Shown piece by piece: positions 33,382 through 45,191 of a DNA stretch of 64,000 nt (position 1 is its first letter; each line of letters opens with the position of its first letter). The stretch is from Salvia splendens (taxonomy: Eukaryota; Streptophyta; Magnoliopsida; Lamiales; Lamiaceae). Location of the stretch: assembly GCF_004379255.2 (NCBI RefSeq), contig NC_056049.1, positions 21,126,063 through 21,190,062 of the forward strand, read 5' to 3'. Under the pieces are notes generated by a model, which saw nothing but the letters and a program-made list of their open reading frames with translations, had not been told where the DNA came from and did no database searches. A program made the translations under genes and the position numbers.

Positions 33382-35008
33382 GGGCATCGGCAGTGGCGCG
33401 CCCTATGGCGCGCCACGTCATCAGTTTTATCCTTCTTCCCCCCACCTGCAGTGGGGCGCCCTAAGGCGTGCCCTATGGCGCCACATCATCATTTTATTGT
33501 TTTGTTTAATTAATTTAAATATTTTCAAATAACAAATAACGAGTAAATAAAAAACGTCTAAATAACAAATGGCGACGCATTAATAAAAAAAGTTACACCA
33601 TTCAACTTACAAAAAAAAATAACTCAGTCGGTGCAATTCCCAACTTCCGACGCAGCTCATCAATTAACGCCAGGAGATATTCGGCTTCGTCGGGGTCGGT
33701 ACACTTCTTGAGGGCCTTGTGCGTCTGCAATAACGTCCTCGCCATCGACGTTGTTGCCAACAACTCAAACGCGGTGGCCGTCTGGGTCGGGAGCGTTTTC
33801 CGGGAACGGAGATGGGTTTGCAGCGGTCAAGGATGAGGTCGCGGTCGCCTTCCCCTTGGCCTTCGCAGCCTTGACGCCGGGAGGATACCGGTGTGCCGGA
33901 ACTCCCTTCATCCACGTACGTCCGGTTGAGGTCAACCGGGTGATTGCCGCTGCCGCTGCTCGTGTAATCACCAGCTTCGGTGGTCTTCGTCCTCTTCGGC
34001 GCACTAGTGTGCAGAATTCCACCTTGGAACTTCTGCTTGTCCCTCAAGAGCGCCCAGATGGCCTCGTGCTTGAAGTCGTCGTACATCGACCGGTACGACA
34101 ACAGCGCTTTAGCGCGCACGTCGCTCCCCTGTGCCCGCGTGGACTTCTCGAACTCCGCCGCGTACAAGTTCACTTGCTTCTTCACTTGATCCCAGTGCTT
34201 GCGGAGTTGCTCACGTTTGCGCTTGTACGCGGTCGGCGGCTTGGCCTCATTGTAGAGGCCGACGATGTGCTCCCAGTACGCGCCCTGCCTCTGGTTGTTC
34301 GCGAAAATCGGGTCTTCCGATATATCTATCCAACACCGGGCCAAAATGAGGGTTTCGTCGTCGGTGTAGTTCGTACGACCGAGGGCGTACTCATCGTAAT
34401 TTCTGGGAGGCGGCAACTTCTGCGCCCGCTGCCGTCTCCGCTTCTTTTTGGCTGGGGCGGAAGCGGTCGCGGCGGGTTCGGGATCGGAAGACTGCTCCAT
34501 GTCAGACAACCCGTACGATTTCGTACTGAAATCGGGATCGTACTGGGTGTCGACGTCGAACGAACGATATTCGTCGGGTTCTGTACCGGGCCAACGCGCC
34601 TCTCCGCTAAACATAGGACTATTGGGACTTGAATCCATTTCGCAGTAATTATGTAAATGTAATAATAAGTTTCAAAACTGAAATCGTGAAATGAAATTAC
34701 AAATGAACTCTATTTATAAAAAACGAAACCGCGTGCCATCGTCCGCGTCGATCGTCCGCGTAGCTCACAGTGGGCCGGACGATGGTGCGGACGTGGCCTA
34801 TCGTCCGCGGCCATCGTCCGCGTAGGCCGCAATGGGGCGGACGATGGCGCGGACGATGGGCATCGTCCGCCCTATACTCCGCGCCCTTAGTATAGGGCGC
34901 GACGATCGTCCGCGGCCTATGTCACGCACCCGCAATGGGACGGACGATGGCGGGCGCGGACGATGCGCGCCATCGGGCGTGCCATCGTCCGCCCCATTGC
35001 GGATGCCC
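33382..35008 (-). mobile_element. PIF/Harbinger-like element F with damaged accessory gene
   Basis: The left end GGGCATCGGCAGTGGCGCGC and right end CGCCCCATTGCGGATGCCC are inverted repeats with TTA duplicated exactly (33379-33381 and 35009-35011). The right 270 bp is a dense array of CATCGTCCGC and its complement. It lies only 73 bp from the end of element D. Confidence 0.88.
33630..34638 (-). pseudogene. Harbinger accessory (Myb/SANT-like) gene, frameshifted near its end
   Basis: From the Met at 34638 the frame is open for about 250 residues: acidic N-terminus, basic linker KKKRRRQRAQKLPPPRN, then the trihelix-like core ILARCWIDISEDPIFANN, YWEHIVGLYNEAKPPTAYKR and REQLRKHWDQVKKQVNLY. After GTPVSSRR (about 33880) an apparent 11-bp deletion, judged against the copy at 26335-27362, shifts the frame. 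A second shift follows near 33780. The natural C-terminus (TSMARTLLQTHKALKKCTDP) is still readable in another frame. A TATTTATA-type box lies at about 34711. The core is well preserved, so decay is recent or limited. Confidence 0.75.
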
Positions 35009-35011
35009 TTA

Positions 35012-36884
35012 TTTCTACAAAGATTGAAGAATTGAGTGTTTATACTGTGCATTCACGAGTTTATTTATTTTTTATTCTTCCTTTCAATCATGACTTATTT
35101 AATTCTGAAATGTTGAATTCAATCACGAGTAGCTATTTTTTTAGGGTTTGAATATTTTTTGGTTTGATTCATGTGAATTTCTTTGTTGTATGTCATTTGC
35201 GATTTATAATTCTTGGTGGTTATTATCATATTTAGATAGTTGACCACTATTAGTGCTTGTGACAAGGTCAAAACATTCTTACACTGTTTAGACTGCGATT
35301 TCTATTAGCTACTCATAGTTAGGCAATAAGCTGTATCCCATGATAAAAAATTTTATTTGAATTCAATTCAATTCGTGGTCGACTTTTGGAATACAAATTT
35401 AAATTGTTTGGTTATGCGGCACTACATATATAAATCTCTTTTAGGAAGAAATAATTTAATAATACAAGAAAAGGATTCGAGATACGCTTTTATTAATGTT
35501 GATGGAATAATGATGTGGGCGATTTTGTCATAATTAAATTCTTCCTTTTTTTTATCGTAAAGTTATTTAATCAATGGTTCTTCCACTTATGTGAAAAGTA
35601 TGTGGCATTAATATTACAAATCACGGGCCTTGTTAATAATTTGATTCATGATTGTGATAAAAATAATTTGATTGATGATGATATAGCAGTCTTCACATAC
35701 ATTCTATCCACTAAAAAACTATGTAATTTTAGCCATTTTGCCGCTAAAACAAAGAATTTTTGTACTCGAATTATCCTTGAAAACAACGAGTTCGAGAATA
35801 TTATTCATTTATTTATTTGTAATTTTTTCTTTCCTTTTCTTATTATTTTTTTATACTTTTGTATCCTATATCTTATGTCTTTCTTTCTTATTGAGTCTTG
35901 TCCATTTATAATTCTTTATAAGTGAATTCAAAAGAACAGATAGAAGAAGAAATAAAAGTGCGCATAACCAATTTGATAGTAATTTCTAATTAGTCACTTT
36001 CGATTTGGTAAATAATTGTTAATATACGACACACGTTGAGTCCTTTTCAACTAAAAATATTCTCCCGTGTATCATATAAGCATATGCATTATATGAAGAA
36101 TACATTTATGAGCATTTGTCAATGTCTTTATTTATATTATGAATTTTCCAACTTATTTTATACCCATATTAGATACCTATCATCGAGGTTTTTTAAAATT
36201 TAAATAAAAGCTCTAAAACCATCCACAACGATGGCCATTTTGTCCTTGCCTGAGGGAATGCTGTATTGCGGAGCGTTGAGCCTTCAACTGCCCCAATTCA
36301 AATATACAATCGTATGTAAATAGATATGTAAGAGCATGTTATTACGAGAGTTAAGTGATAAAAGAAAAAAAAGGTATTTATCTCATAAATATTAACTTCA
36401 TTTCTCTATAAAAAAATATTCTCATTTTACTATAAATGAACTCTACAATGAAAAGTTACATTTCACTTTTCAATTTTTGGTAATGAGTCTTGCATCCAAC
36501 TAAATCATTCTATTAAAAAATTATTATATAAAAGTGAAATTCAAATTTTACTAACTTTTCCTATTAATTTGTATCTATATTTCTTAAAACTCATGCCGAA
36601 ACGTGGAGAATTAATGATTTCGAGCATGATTTCAAGGGAGTAGATCGATAGATGGGCTGTCAGGTTTGTGTCTTATGGAGAAGACAAAATATCTTCAGCT
36701 TTATGAAGCCCAATTAGATAAGAGAAGTTGAAAGATATGGGCCCATATCATTTATATTCACTGGGCCTATATGGTCAGCTGTACCGTACAAATTTAATTG
36801 ATTAGTTTTATTTATAAAGGCTTGGGCCATGAATCTGATTCTCAGCTTATGTACGGTTTTGAAATCAGTTTCCTCTGTCTATTA
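35012..36884. other. AT-rich intergenic DNA
   Basis: The 136-codon frame at 35515-35925 is Phe/Ile-rich translated AT DNA without family resemblance. Near 36225 there is a short ACCATCCACAACGATGG sequence resembling the left end of the 38650 element, perhaps a remnant. Nothing else is recognised. Confidence 0.4.
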
Positions 36885-37090
36885 CTTCCTCCGTCCCACT
36901 CAAGATGGCCACATTCTTGAGCGACACGAGATTTTAGGAAGTGTGGTTAGGTGGAATAAAGTAGAGCGGAAAAAGGTAGTTGAATATTTTAATGAGGAGA
37001 TAAGAGATTATTTCCAAAATTGGAAAATTGTCATCTTGATTGAGACAAACAAAAAAGTAAAGGTGAACATCTTGAATAGGACGGAGGGAG
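36885..37090. mobile_element. Stowaway-type MITE
   Basis: The ends CTTCCTCCGTCCCACTCAAG and TTGAATAGGACGGAGGGAG are inverted repeats, flanked by TA (36883-36884 and 37091-37092). Confidence 0.88.
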
Positions 37091-37272
37091 TAAAATTTAG
37101 AAAAAGAATTGAATTTACTTATGGAAGACCTGTAAATTTCAGTTATATAAATATATATTTTTTTAAATCAAGAATTCATTTCCATTGATACCTTCAAATA
37201 CAAAGATAGCACTACAAATTTTCTACTTGCTTCAAGCCTTCCCTCTTTAAAACTAACGATCTTTATGTATTA

Positions 37273-37524
37273 CTCTCTTCGTCCCAACTTAAGAGTCCTA
37301 ATTAATTAGAACACGGATTTTAAGAAATGTAAAGAAAAGTGAGTTGAATAAGTTAGTAGAATATGAGTCTCACTTATATATATCACTTTTATAATAAAAT
37401 GTGAGTGAAATAAGTTGGTGGAATTTGAGGCCTACTTACTATTTATGGTAAAAGTGAAATAGGACTCTTAAGTTGAGATGGACAAAAATGGCAAAACATG
37501 ACTCTTAAATTGGGACGGAGAGAG
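37273..37524. mobile_element. Stowaway-type MITE
   Basis: The ends CTCTCTTCGTCCCAACTTAA and TTAAATTGGGACGGAGAGAG are inverted repeats, with TA on both sides (37271-37272 and 37525-37526). Confidence 0.9.
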
Positions 37525-37526
37525 TA

Positions 37527-38646
37527 CTATGTTACTATATACTTTAATACTAACACCTTTCTTTCTTCACAACGTAATAGAATGATAATTTTCAATATAT
37601 CCAACTTCGATTCAGTTTATCCCTTTTTTTCTTGAAGAATCCATTTTTCTCCTTTATAATATGATACACTCATGTAGTTAGAAAAATGTGGATATAATAC
37701 GAATCAACTCAAGATATTGAATTGCAAGTAAATGCCTCAAAAAAGTATGCGGCACCACCTCTTCATTTAATGTCCCTCGCAATTAATTGAATATTGGACC
37801 TACAAGAACTCTTCATCAATAAAAATATAAAATCAATCTTTTTTTCTTGTAAAATATAGGAACAAGATTTCGTCTTAGCTATGATATAAATTGAATACCA
37901 AATATGAGGGTCCCACTCCCAGTTCTTGTTCTCATTTTGCGAGTTGTAAATCTACGAGATCTTATTCTTCTTCTTAATTCCATTTATAACTCCAAAATTT
38001 ATTATGCCAAATAGAGTCAAAAGACACCTATAGCAAATCTTTGTATACCATAAATAAATGTGTAATAGTGAATAAAATACATTATACACTATATGCATTT
38101 CATGTAAAATTGACATTGTAAGTGAACCAAGGTACTTGTACATACAATAATCATGTTTTACATCATAAAAATGACATTGTAAATAAAATTATACTAGTAT
38201 TAAGATCTTTGATTGATAATAAATTTTTTTTTGATTGATAATAAGTTTCTCTCAAGCTTTTTTAGTGAAGCCCGTTAGTTGGACAAACCAAAATTTAATA
38301 TTCCCTATGTCCTAATCAACATGTTTATGTTTCTTTTCTAGTTTGTCCCACTCGACATATTCATTTTCTATATTTGAAAATAATTCCCTTTCTCTCCATT
38401 ATAATTTTTAGCTATTTTTTTATGTTTACTTACTCCATCTGACAACTCCTTCTACAATCTTACTCAAAAATGCTAACATCTTGAGTGAGACATGAGAATA
38501 ATACGAATTTCTAAAAAGATAATGACTTTTTAAAAAGATTAATTTAAATTTTGAAAAAAGTATCTAACTTGAGGATAAATGAATCAAACTTCAGTTTAGT
38601 ACGAATTTGACTCTCTTGCAACCTTGTATAAAACCAAATGAGGGGC
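37527..38646. other. AT-rich intergenic DNA
   Basis: Eroded Stowaway-like sequence (ATTCCCTATGTCCTAATCAA, about 38302) may be present, without a clear partner end. No gene is seen. Confidence 0.4.
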
Positions 38647-38649
38647 TGA

Positions 38650-40650
38650 GGCCATCCACAACGATGTTACTATACCGTTCCTAAACCGTTCCTTAAACTA
38701 CTATTTACGGGCTCCACTGTACTTTTTACTTCATTCCTTAACTAAGGAACGGAACCTGCAACCCTCCGTTCCTTAACCGTTCCTTAAATTACTATTCATT
38801 CAATTTCAATTTTTTTTATTTCCAACCCAATTCAATTTAAATAAACACACTTTAAAAAATAAACACACTTTATTAAAAAACACACAACATTAAAAAAAAT
38901 TACAACTTAAACTTAAAAAAATAAAAAGCACACAATTAAAATCCTAAAAAAATAAAAGTACACAATTTTAATAATTTCATCCGCCAAAATTTGCCCAAAT
39001 GTGCTCAATTAGATCAGGTTGGAGTTGGGTGTGGGCACTAGAGTCGCGTGTCCTTGCACGAATAGATAATCGTTCTTGTATAGACGGATGCGCTCCACTT
39101 CGAGGCGGACTACTTGCGGTTGAGCTTCCGGGGGATTCGTCGTCGAACCAATTTCCCGCCTCGGGTCCTTCGTCTTGGACAATCATGTTGTGCAAGATTA
39201 TGCACGTATACATGATGTCGACCATGTTCTCCATGAACCACGTACGAGCCGGGGCTTTGATGATGTTGAAGCGCGCTTGGAAAACCCCGAACGCCCTCTC
39301 CACATCCTTGCGAGCAGCCTCCTGCTTCTGCGCAAAAAGAGCCTGCTTTGGGTTCGCAGACCCACTGCACGTCTTCACGAAGGTAGGCCACTTCGGGTAG
39401 ATGCCATCGGCGAGATAGTACCCCATTTTATAAAGCCGGTTGTTGGCGACGAAGTTGATGGCCAGCGCTTTACCATCCAAAACTTCGGTCAAGAGGTCGG
39501 ACTGGTGGAGCACGTTTACGTCGTTGTTCGACCCGGGGAGCCCGAAGTACGCGTGCCAGATCCAAAGGCGGTAGTCGGCAACGGCCTCAAGTATAACGGT
39601 TGGGTGGGTGCCTTTGTGGCCGCTCGTGTAGGACCCCTTCCACGCCACCGGGCAATTCTTCCATTGCCAGTGCATGCAATCGACGCTGCCGAGCATCCCG
39701 GGGAATCCGTGCACTGTTTCGTAAAGGTCGAGCAGGAACTGACAATCGGTCGTGCTTGGCCTCCGGAGAAATTCATCGGTGAAGGCTGCCCGGACGCCTT
39801 TGCAGAATTTGAGCAAGCACATTCGCCCAGTGCTGTCTCCGATGTGGAGGTATTCGTCGAACATGTCGGCCGTTTGTCCAGTGGCAAGCTGGCGGATTGT
39901 TGCAGTACATTTCTGCAGCGTCGTGTGGCTGGGACGGCCGACCGCGTCGAACCCTTCTTGGAAGAACTCTTTTCGGGCTGCCAAAGTATTCGCGATGTGG
40001 AGAAATAACGGTTTCCCCATTCGGAAACGGCGACGGAAGTACGTATCTCCCAAAACCGGGTTATCGCAGAAGTAGTCGCGTACAAACCTTGCGGCGGCTT
40101 CCTCCCGGTTACGATGGATGTACGTACGGGAGCGTCGTTGGGGCGGCGCGGCTTCTTCCGCCTCCCCGTCGTCGATCTTCTTCAAGTGATTGTTCCAATA
40201 TTTGACGCATTTGTTCAAAAGGATCCATTAGTTTGATTAAATTTGAGAGAAGAAAAACAGAGTTGATTTGAGATGAAAATTGGTGGAAATAGAGAGGATT
40301 TGAGAGGAATAGATGTGTGTTTGTGAGTGAAATGAATATGAAATAGGAGTATTTATAGAGTAAATAAATTAAAAAAAATACAAAAAATACAAAACGGATA
40401 AAAAAAACGGTCACAATACTGTTGCAATTTTTTTTATTAAATTCAAATTTAAAAAAAATTAATTATTGCGTCACGCGTGCGCTGAGAGCCCGCCACGTCG
40501 CCTCGGCGCGTGGCGGAACGTGTTGTGCCGCGTGCCGCGGCAACGACACCTGCCACGGCATAGGCACGGAATGACGACGACACGGCGGCTGCAACTCGTG
40601 CCGCCGCGGAACGGCATAGGCACCGCAACGGCACAACGTTGCGGGTGCTC
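38650..40650 (-). mobile_element. PIF/Harbinger element E encoding only the DDE transposase
   Basis: The left end GGCCATCCACAACGATGTTA and right end CAACGTTGCGGGTGCTC are imperfect inverted repeats. TGA is duplicated at the flanks (38647-38649 and 40651-40653). The only gene is the minus-strand transposase. TATTTATA (about 40350) is its probable TATA box. No Myb-like accessory frame exists in its 2.0 kb. Confidence 0.85.
38977..40228 (-). pseudogene. Harbinger-type DDE transposase (plant transposon protein), one-base frameshift near the N-terminus
   Basis: The transposase cuts and pastes Harbinger elements. The main frame covers about 413 codons from 40218. The DDE residues are visible in context: Asp in MLGSVDCMHWQWKNCP, Asp in GLPGSNNDVNVLHQS, and Glu in RKDVERAFGVFQARFNI. 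The N-terminal HTH-like region (RFRMGKPLFLHIANTL) and the C-terminus (QPDLIEHIWANFGG) are intact. The main frame has no ATG upstream of the conserved domain. The only good ATG (40228, MDPFEQMRQILEQSLEEDRR) is in another frame, and one surplus G in the run at 40164-40167 accounts for the break. Either the copy is freshly inactivated, or the extra base is an assembly error, or initiation is internal. Confidence 0.8.
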
Positions 40651-40653
40651 TGA

Positions 40654-41786
40654 AGACGATACTTGAACAATGAAGAAGGTCCCACCAAAAGTAGCTTTCA
40701 TTTCCATGTGAATGGCCAACCCACAAGAATCAATGATCAATATTTCAATAGTAAAAGCCTAAATACTCCACCGACCCTAAATAAAAAGGAAATGAAATTC
40801 AATTGTCAATGACATCACAAAATTGATTACAAAAAAAATGTGTATCACTAAAGAATTAAAATGGTAGGTTGGTGGATTTAGTCAGAGAATTTTGGGACAG
40901 GGAGGGCCCACCGCCCACCGGCCGAAATGGCTTTCCAGGTATTAACAGAAACAAAGCCTTCTTAATTCATTCTTCATTCTAAAAAGAGCACATCTTGAAG
41001 TTCTATGTTTGATCAAATCTTTACAACTAGGTTTCTAATTAAAAAATCAACTAACTTTACAACGAGAATCCCCATGTGATGCCTATAGATTCTCCACTTC
41101 TTTTAATCACCAAAATATTGGACTCAATAAGTTAGCAACTTATCAAACATTATGAGATTTGGGTGAGAACTTTGTCTTATAATACTTTTTTAAGTTTGGA
41201 ATTGGAGACAACAAGCTGTTTGAATGGGAGAAATGTTGCAATAGATGATCTTATTTGATGTACATGTATTGATCCAAGACAAGACTACGAATATAAGGGT
41301 TGTTTGATAATATAGTTTAGCCATCAATAGATCATGTTTCTGGTCGATTGTGTGTGTTTGCTACGATAATATGACTCGACCAGTAGTTAGCCGGTCCAAC
41401 CAGTTGAAGTAGTTTCACCGATTTGCTTAACAGTTTAATTTTTGAAATATTGATCAAGATTATTAGAGTGAGTTTATATTGTTTATACATATAATATTAG
41501 AAAATAGTGCAAAGAAGATTGAAAATTTGCTGATTATGTACTGAATATCATAGGAAAACAACAGAAATGAAAATAAATGCTAACTTATATATCAAAATTC
41601 GACTGCAGAATATAATAATGAAATATCTAATACATAGACTAAGTACGCATACCAAGATCGGAACTAAATCAAAAGACAAACAAGTAAACCCCAAATAATT
41701 AAAATAACAAATAAAGGCTCTTACATTGGAATACACTAAAAATGAAAAATAACCGAAGTTTTGCTATTTCTAGGGGGAGTTTCATT
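40654..41786. other. AT-rich intergenic DNA, nothing recognised
   Basis: No coding, RNA or repeat signal was found between the Harbinger and hAT elements. Confidence 0.4.
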
Positions 41787-42338
41787 ACTAAACTAGAGAT
41801 GCCCACCGGTTCCGGTTCCGGTTCCGGCGGTTCCGGTTCCGGTTCCGAACCGGAACCGTGGCAATTTTCCCGAACCGGAACCGTCGCAATTCGGGTCGCG
41901 GTCCGATTCAGGTTCAAGATATTTCGAACCGGAACCGTCGCCGAACCGGCGGTTCGGGACGGTTCGGAACCGCCGGTTAACCGGCGGAACCGCCGGTTCG
42001 GACGCGTTTATCAAGGCATTAGGGATGGGGCCGACGGCGGCAGCTTTTCAGCTGCAAAACTGGCCGGTTCCGGCGGTTTTTGGGCGGTTAACCGGCGGTT
42101 AACCTGGAAAACCAGCGGTTAACCGCCGGTTCAGTGGCTTCCGGTGGCGGCACGAGAAACGAGGAGACATGGTACAACTTTTGCAGACGGTTTGTCGACC
42201 GAACCGGCAGTTTTCCACCGGAAACCGGCGGTTCCGGCTGTTTTCCGCCAAAACCGCCGGTTTTCTGAAAATTCAATTTTTTTTTTTTAATTTCAGATTT
42301 CAATTTCGAATTCTTCCATTTTCCTCCCTATTTTTATC

Positions 42339-42346
42339 TATAAATA
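42339..42346 (+). promoter_or_regulatory. TATA box of the hAT transposase gene
   Basis: TATAAATA lies about 270 bp upstream of the start codon and after the subterminal repeats, within a CT-rich leader. Confidence 0.5.
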
Positions 42347-42610
42347 CCCCCTCTATCCTCATTTACATTCACCCCACTCTTGTGTTAATAAGAGTTTCTC
42401 TCTTCAATCTCTCAATTCTCTCTCTTTGTCTCCAATTTCTCATTTGTACTATTGTGCTTCCATTTAATTACTCAAGTGCTACTCTTATTATTACGCATTG
42501 TTATACACTTATACTTGTTCCCGTAATTCTATAAGTTGTCTTTCTTTCTCAATTGCTAAAACAAAAAAATATATATATTATTTCATATTTCTACATTTCT
42601 ACATAGCAAT

Positions 42611-45191
42611 ATGTCTTCATCCCGAGAAGGTCGTGTTGATAAGGGAAAGGGAAAGTCCAAGAGGCCATCTCGGCGATCCGTTATTGATGAAATTTCTCAA
42701 ATGAACATGGATGTGTGGCAGGTTAATATTTATTATCTACTAATTTAATTAATTTTGAATTACATTACATTATTGTTCATAATTTTATTTGAAATTTAAA
42801 ATACAAATATTATTTTGTAGACTCGAGAAGAGCAAGATGTGGCACATGCTATTGCTCTCTCTCGCTCTCAATCCCAAGGCGATGCTTATGTTGGTACCGG
42901 TAGTGGTGCTCCCGGTCGCGGTGCCTATTCTCAACAAATTCCAACCCCTGTGAATGTTGATGAAGACGACGATGATGATGATGACGACGAGGAGGAGGGG
43001 GGAAGAGGTAGAAGAGGTTCAAGAAATGCCATCCCCACCACCACCAAGGAGTCGCCGTGGCCGTAGTCGTGGTCGTGGACACCCTCCTCAACCTCCTAGA
43101 CCAGCTGAAAGGGCTTTAACCTCAAACATCATGGCGAAACTTTTCAAAAAGGTACAAGATGGTAACGATCCTGACACTTATAATGTGTATTGCAACTATT
43201 GCGAAAACGTATACACATTCCGAAGGGGTGGAGGATACGGTACATTTACCCGTCACATGGAGAAAGCGCATCCGGTCGAGTTTGGTATCGCTCCAACCCA
43301 AACTCAACTCAACTTTCAACATGGAGTCGGGAGTGGGACGGGTTCATCCCAAACATCAGGTATGTGTAGCAATACTCTTTTGAAATATGATCACAAAAAT
43401 GCTCTTAATGTGATGTCTAGATTTGCCGTTATGAAACATTTTCCATTCAATGCTTTTGATAATGATGCTTTTGAGTCGAGTATGCGACAAGTTTATAATG
43501 TCGCTGCAAGAAAATTGAGTCGAACTTCAATGACTCGAGCCGTTGTTCGACAATGCATGGAAAAGAAGGCGCAATTAGGTACGTTTATTATTAATTTAGG
43601 GCATAAAGTTTCTATTTGCTCTGATGTGTGGAATGATTATTTTTGCAAAAATTCGTATATGGGCATCACTGTGCATTTCGTTGATCACAGTTGGACTTTA
43701 AACAAACATTTGATTGCATTTTGGGAATTTCCCGCACCACACACTGCACAAACAATTGCTCAATTGATCATTCAAGTTTTGAATGAATTTGAATTGATCA
43801 ATAAAATTTTTTCCATTGGTTTTGACAATGCTAGCGCTAACACTGCTAGCATAGATGAACTAATCAGTGCATGTTCTCCTGTTATTGATGGCAAATATTT
43901 TCATGTGCGATGTATTGCCCATATTTTGAATTTGTGTGTTCAAGATGCGATCAATTTGTGGCAAAAGTATGTTGATCCTATTAGAACTGCTGTGAAGTTG
44001 ATTCATAACAAAGCTCCTATTGGTAGAACTTGGAAGAGATATTGTCATACTAAGCAATGCAGGTACACCAACTTTCGTTTGAATGTTTCAACTCGTTGGA
44101 ACTCAACGTATGATATGTTGGAGTCGACTTTGAACCACATTGAGTATTTATGTGATTTTTTTAGAAGTTGTCCTCATGTTCCTTCTGATTTGATTTTGAT
44201 ACCCGCTTGTTGGGACCACAACATGGATTTGTTTCGATTATTCCGCGCTTTTAAAAATGCCACTGTTGAGTTATCCGGTGTTTATTATCCTACTTCTGTG
44301 CGCGTTTTGGAGCATTGCATGTATGTGGCAATTGGTTTTAAAGCATGTGTGAAAAATACTCAATTCATTGAGTTGCGGGCAATTTTATTTTATATGGTTG
44401 AAAAGTGGTTAAAATATTTTGCCCGTATTCCAAATGTGTTTTTGATTGCAAAATGCTTGGATCCAAAGTGGAAGTTGCATGGTGTTTATAAAATTTTAGA
44501 CATGTACTATGGTTGTTTGCACGATTTGGATTTTTCTCAACTCCGCGAAATGGGCTTGACAAGAGGAGAATGCTTCGAACTAAGTATTCCGGATGTTGAT
44601 GAAATCAAACTAAGGTTGGATAGTGCACTTCGTGCTCTCTATGCGGAATATGAAATGCGCTATAACACCGCTCACCAGGTACGTGCTCCTCCTAGTCCTT
44701 CCACATTTGATTTTGGTGGCGGGGAGTTTAGCAATGTCATGATTGATCCAGACGTAGTATCACAATTGCAAGATCTATACGGTACTACAACCAATAAGAC
44801 TAGAGCGACTAGTGAGTTAGATATATATTTGGAATCGCGCTCTATTTTTCAAGATGCAGGTTCTCCTACTCAACAAATTGACGTCCTTAATTGGTGGGGA
44901 ACACATGACAAAGAGTTTCCGATACTATCCATCATGGCTAAGGAGATTTTCGCCGTTCCCGCTTCCACCGTCGCCGTTGAGCAAGCTTTTAGTGTCGGCG
45001 GTTGTGTCCTAGACGACAAAAGGAGCAATCTCTCCGCCAAGAACATGGAAGCCAGTATGCTACTTGATGATTGGGCAAAGGCGGACATGAGAGCACAAGA
45101 GCCGGATTTCGACTTTCGTGTAGAGAGTGATGGTGAAGAATTTTCCTCTGATGGCGATGACGAGGTCAGAAGCGAGAGCACTCAACAATAG
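42611..45191 (+). pseudogene. hAT transposase with BED zinc finger, two exons, one-base frameshift in a G run
   Basis: Exon 1 (42611-42721) starts MSSSREGRVDKGKGKSKRPS and ends at a GT donor. Exon 2 opens after TTTTGTAG at 42821 and runs in frame through an acidic tract (about 42958-42993). The run of six G at 42997-43002 then leaves the frame one base out; with five it would continue into the 700-codon main frame. That frame holds a BED finger (CNYCENVYTF ... FTRHMEKAH), the RNase-H-like core with Asp in SICSDVWNDYF and Asp in GFDNASANTA, the motif FHVRCIAHILNLCVQDAI, and Glu in STVAVEQAFS. The hAT dimerisation region (VLNWWGTHDKEFPILSIMAK) and an acidic tail end the protein. All catalytic residues are kept. 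Fresh mutation or an assembly error are both possible. Confidence 0.85.

Noticed and set aside
33751..34632. 293-codon frame opposite the element F accessory gene
   Set aside because: Antisense shadow; the minus strand carries the conserved Myb/SANT-like core.
35515..35925. 136-codon frame on the + strand
   Set aside because: Phe/Ile/Leu-rich translation of AT-rich DNA with no family resemblance and no promoter or codon-use support.
38300..38560. Possible Stowaway remnants
   Set aside because: Only vague resemblance to the CTCCCTCCGTCCC end, with no partner end or TA duplication.
39175..40008. 277-codon frame opposite the Harbinger transposase
   Set aside because: Antisense shadow; the minus strand carries the DDE motifs.
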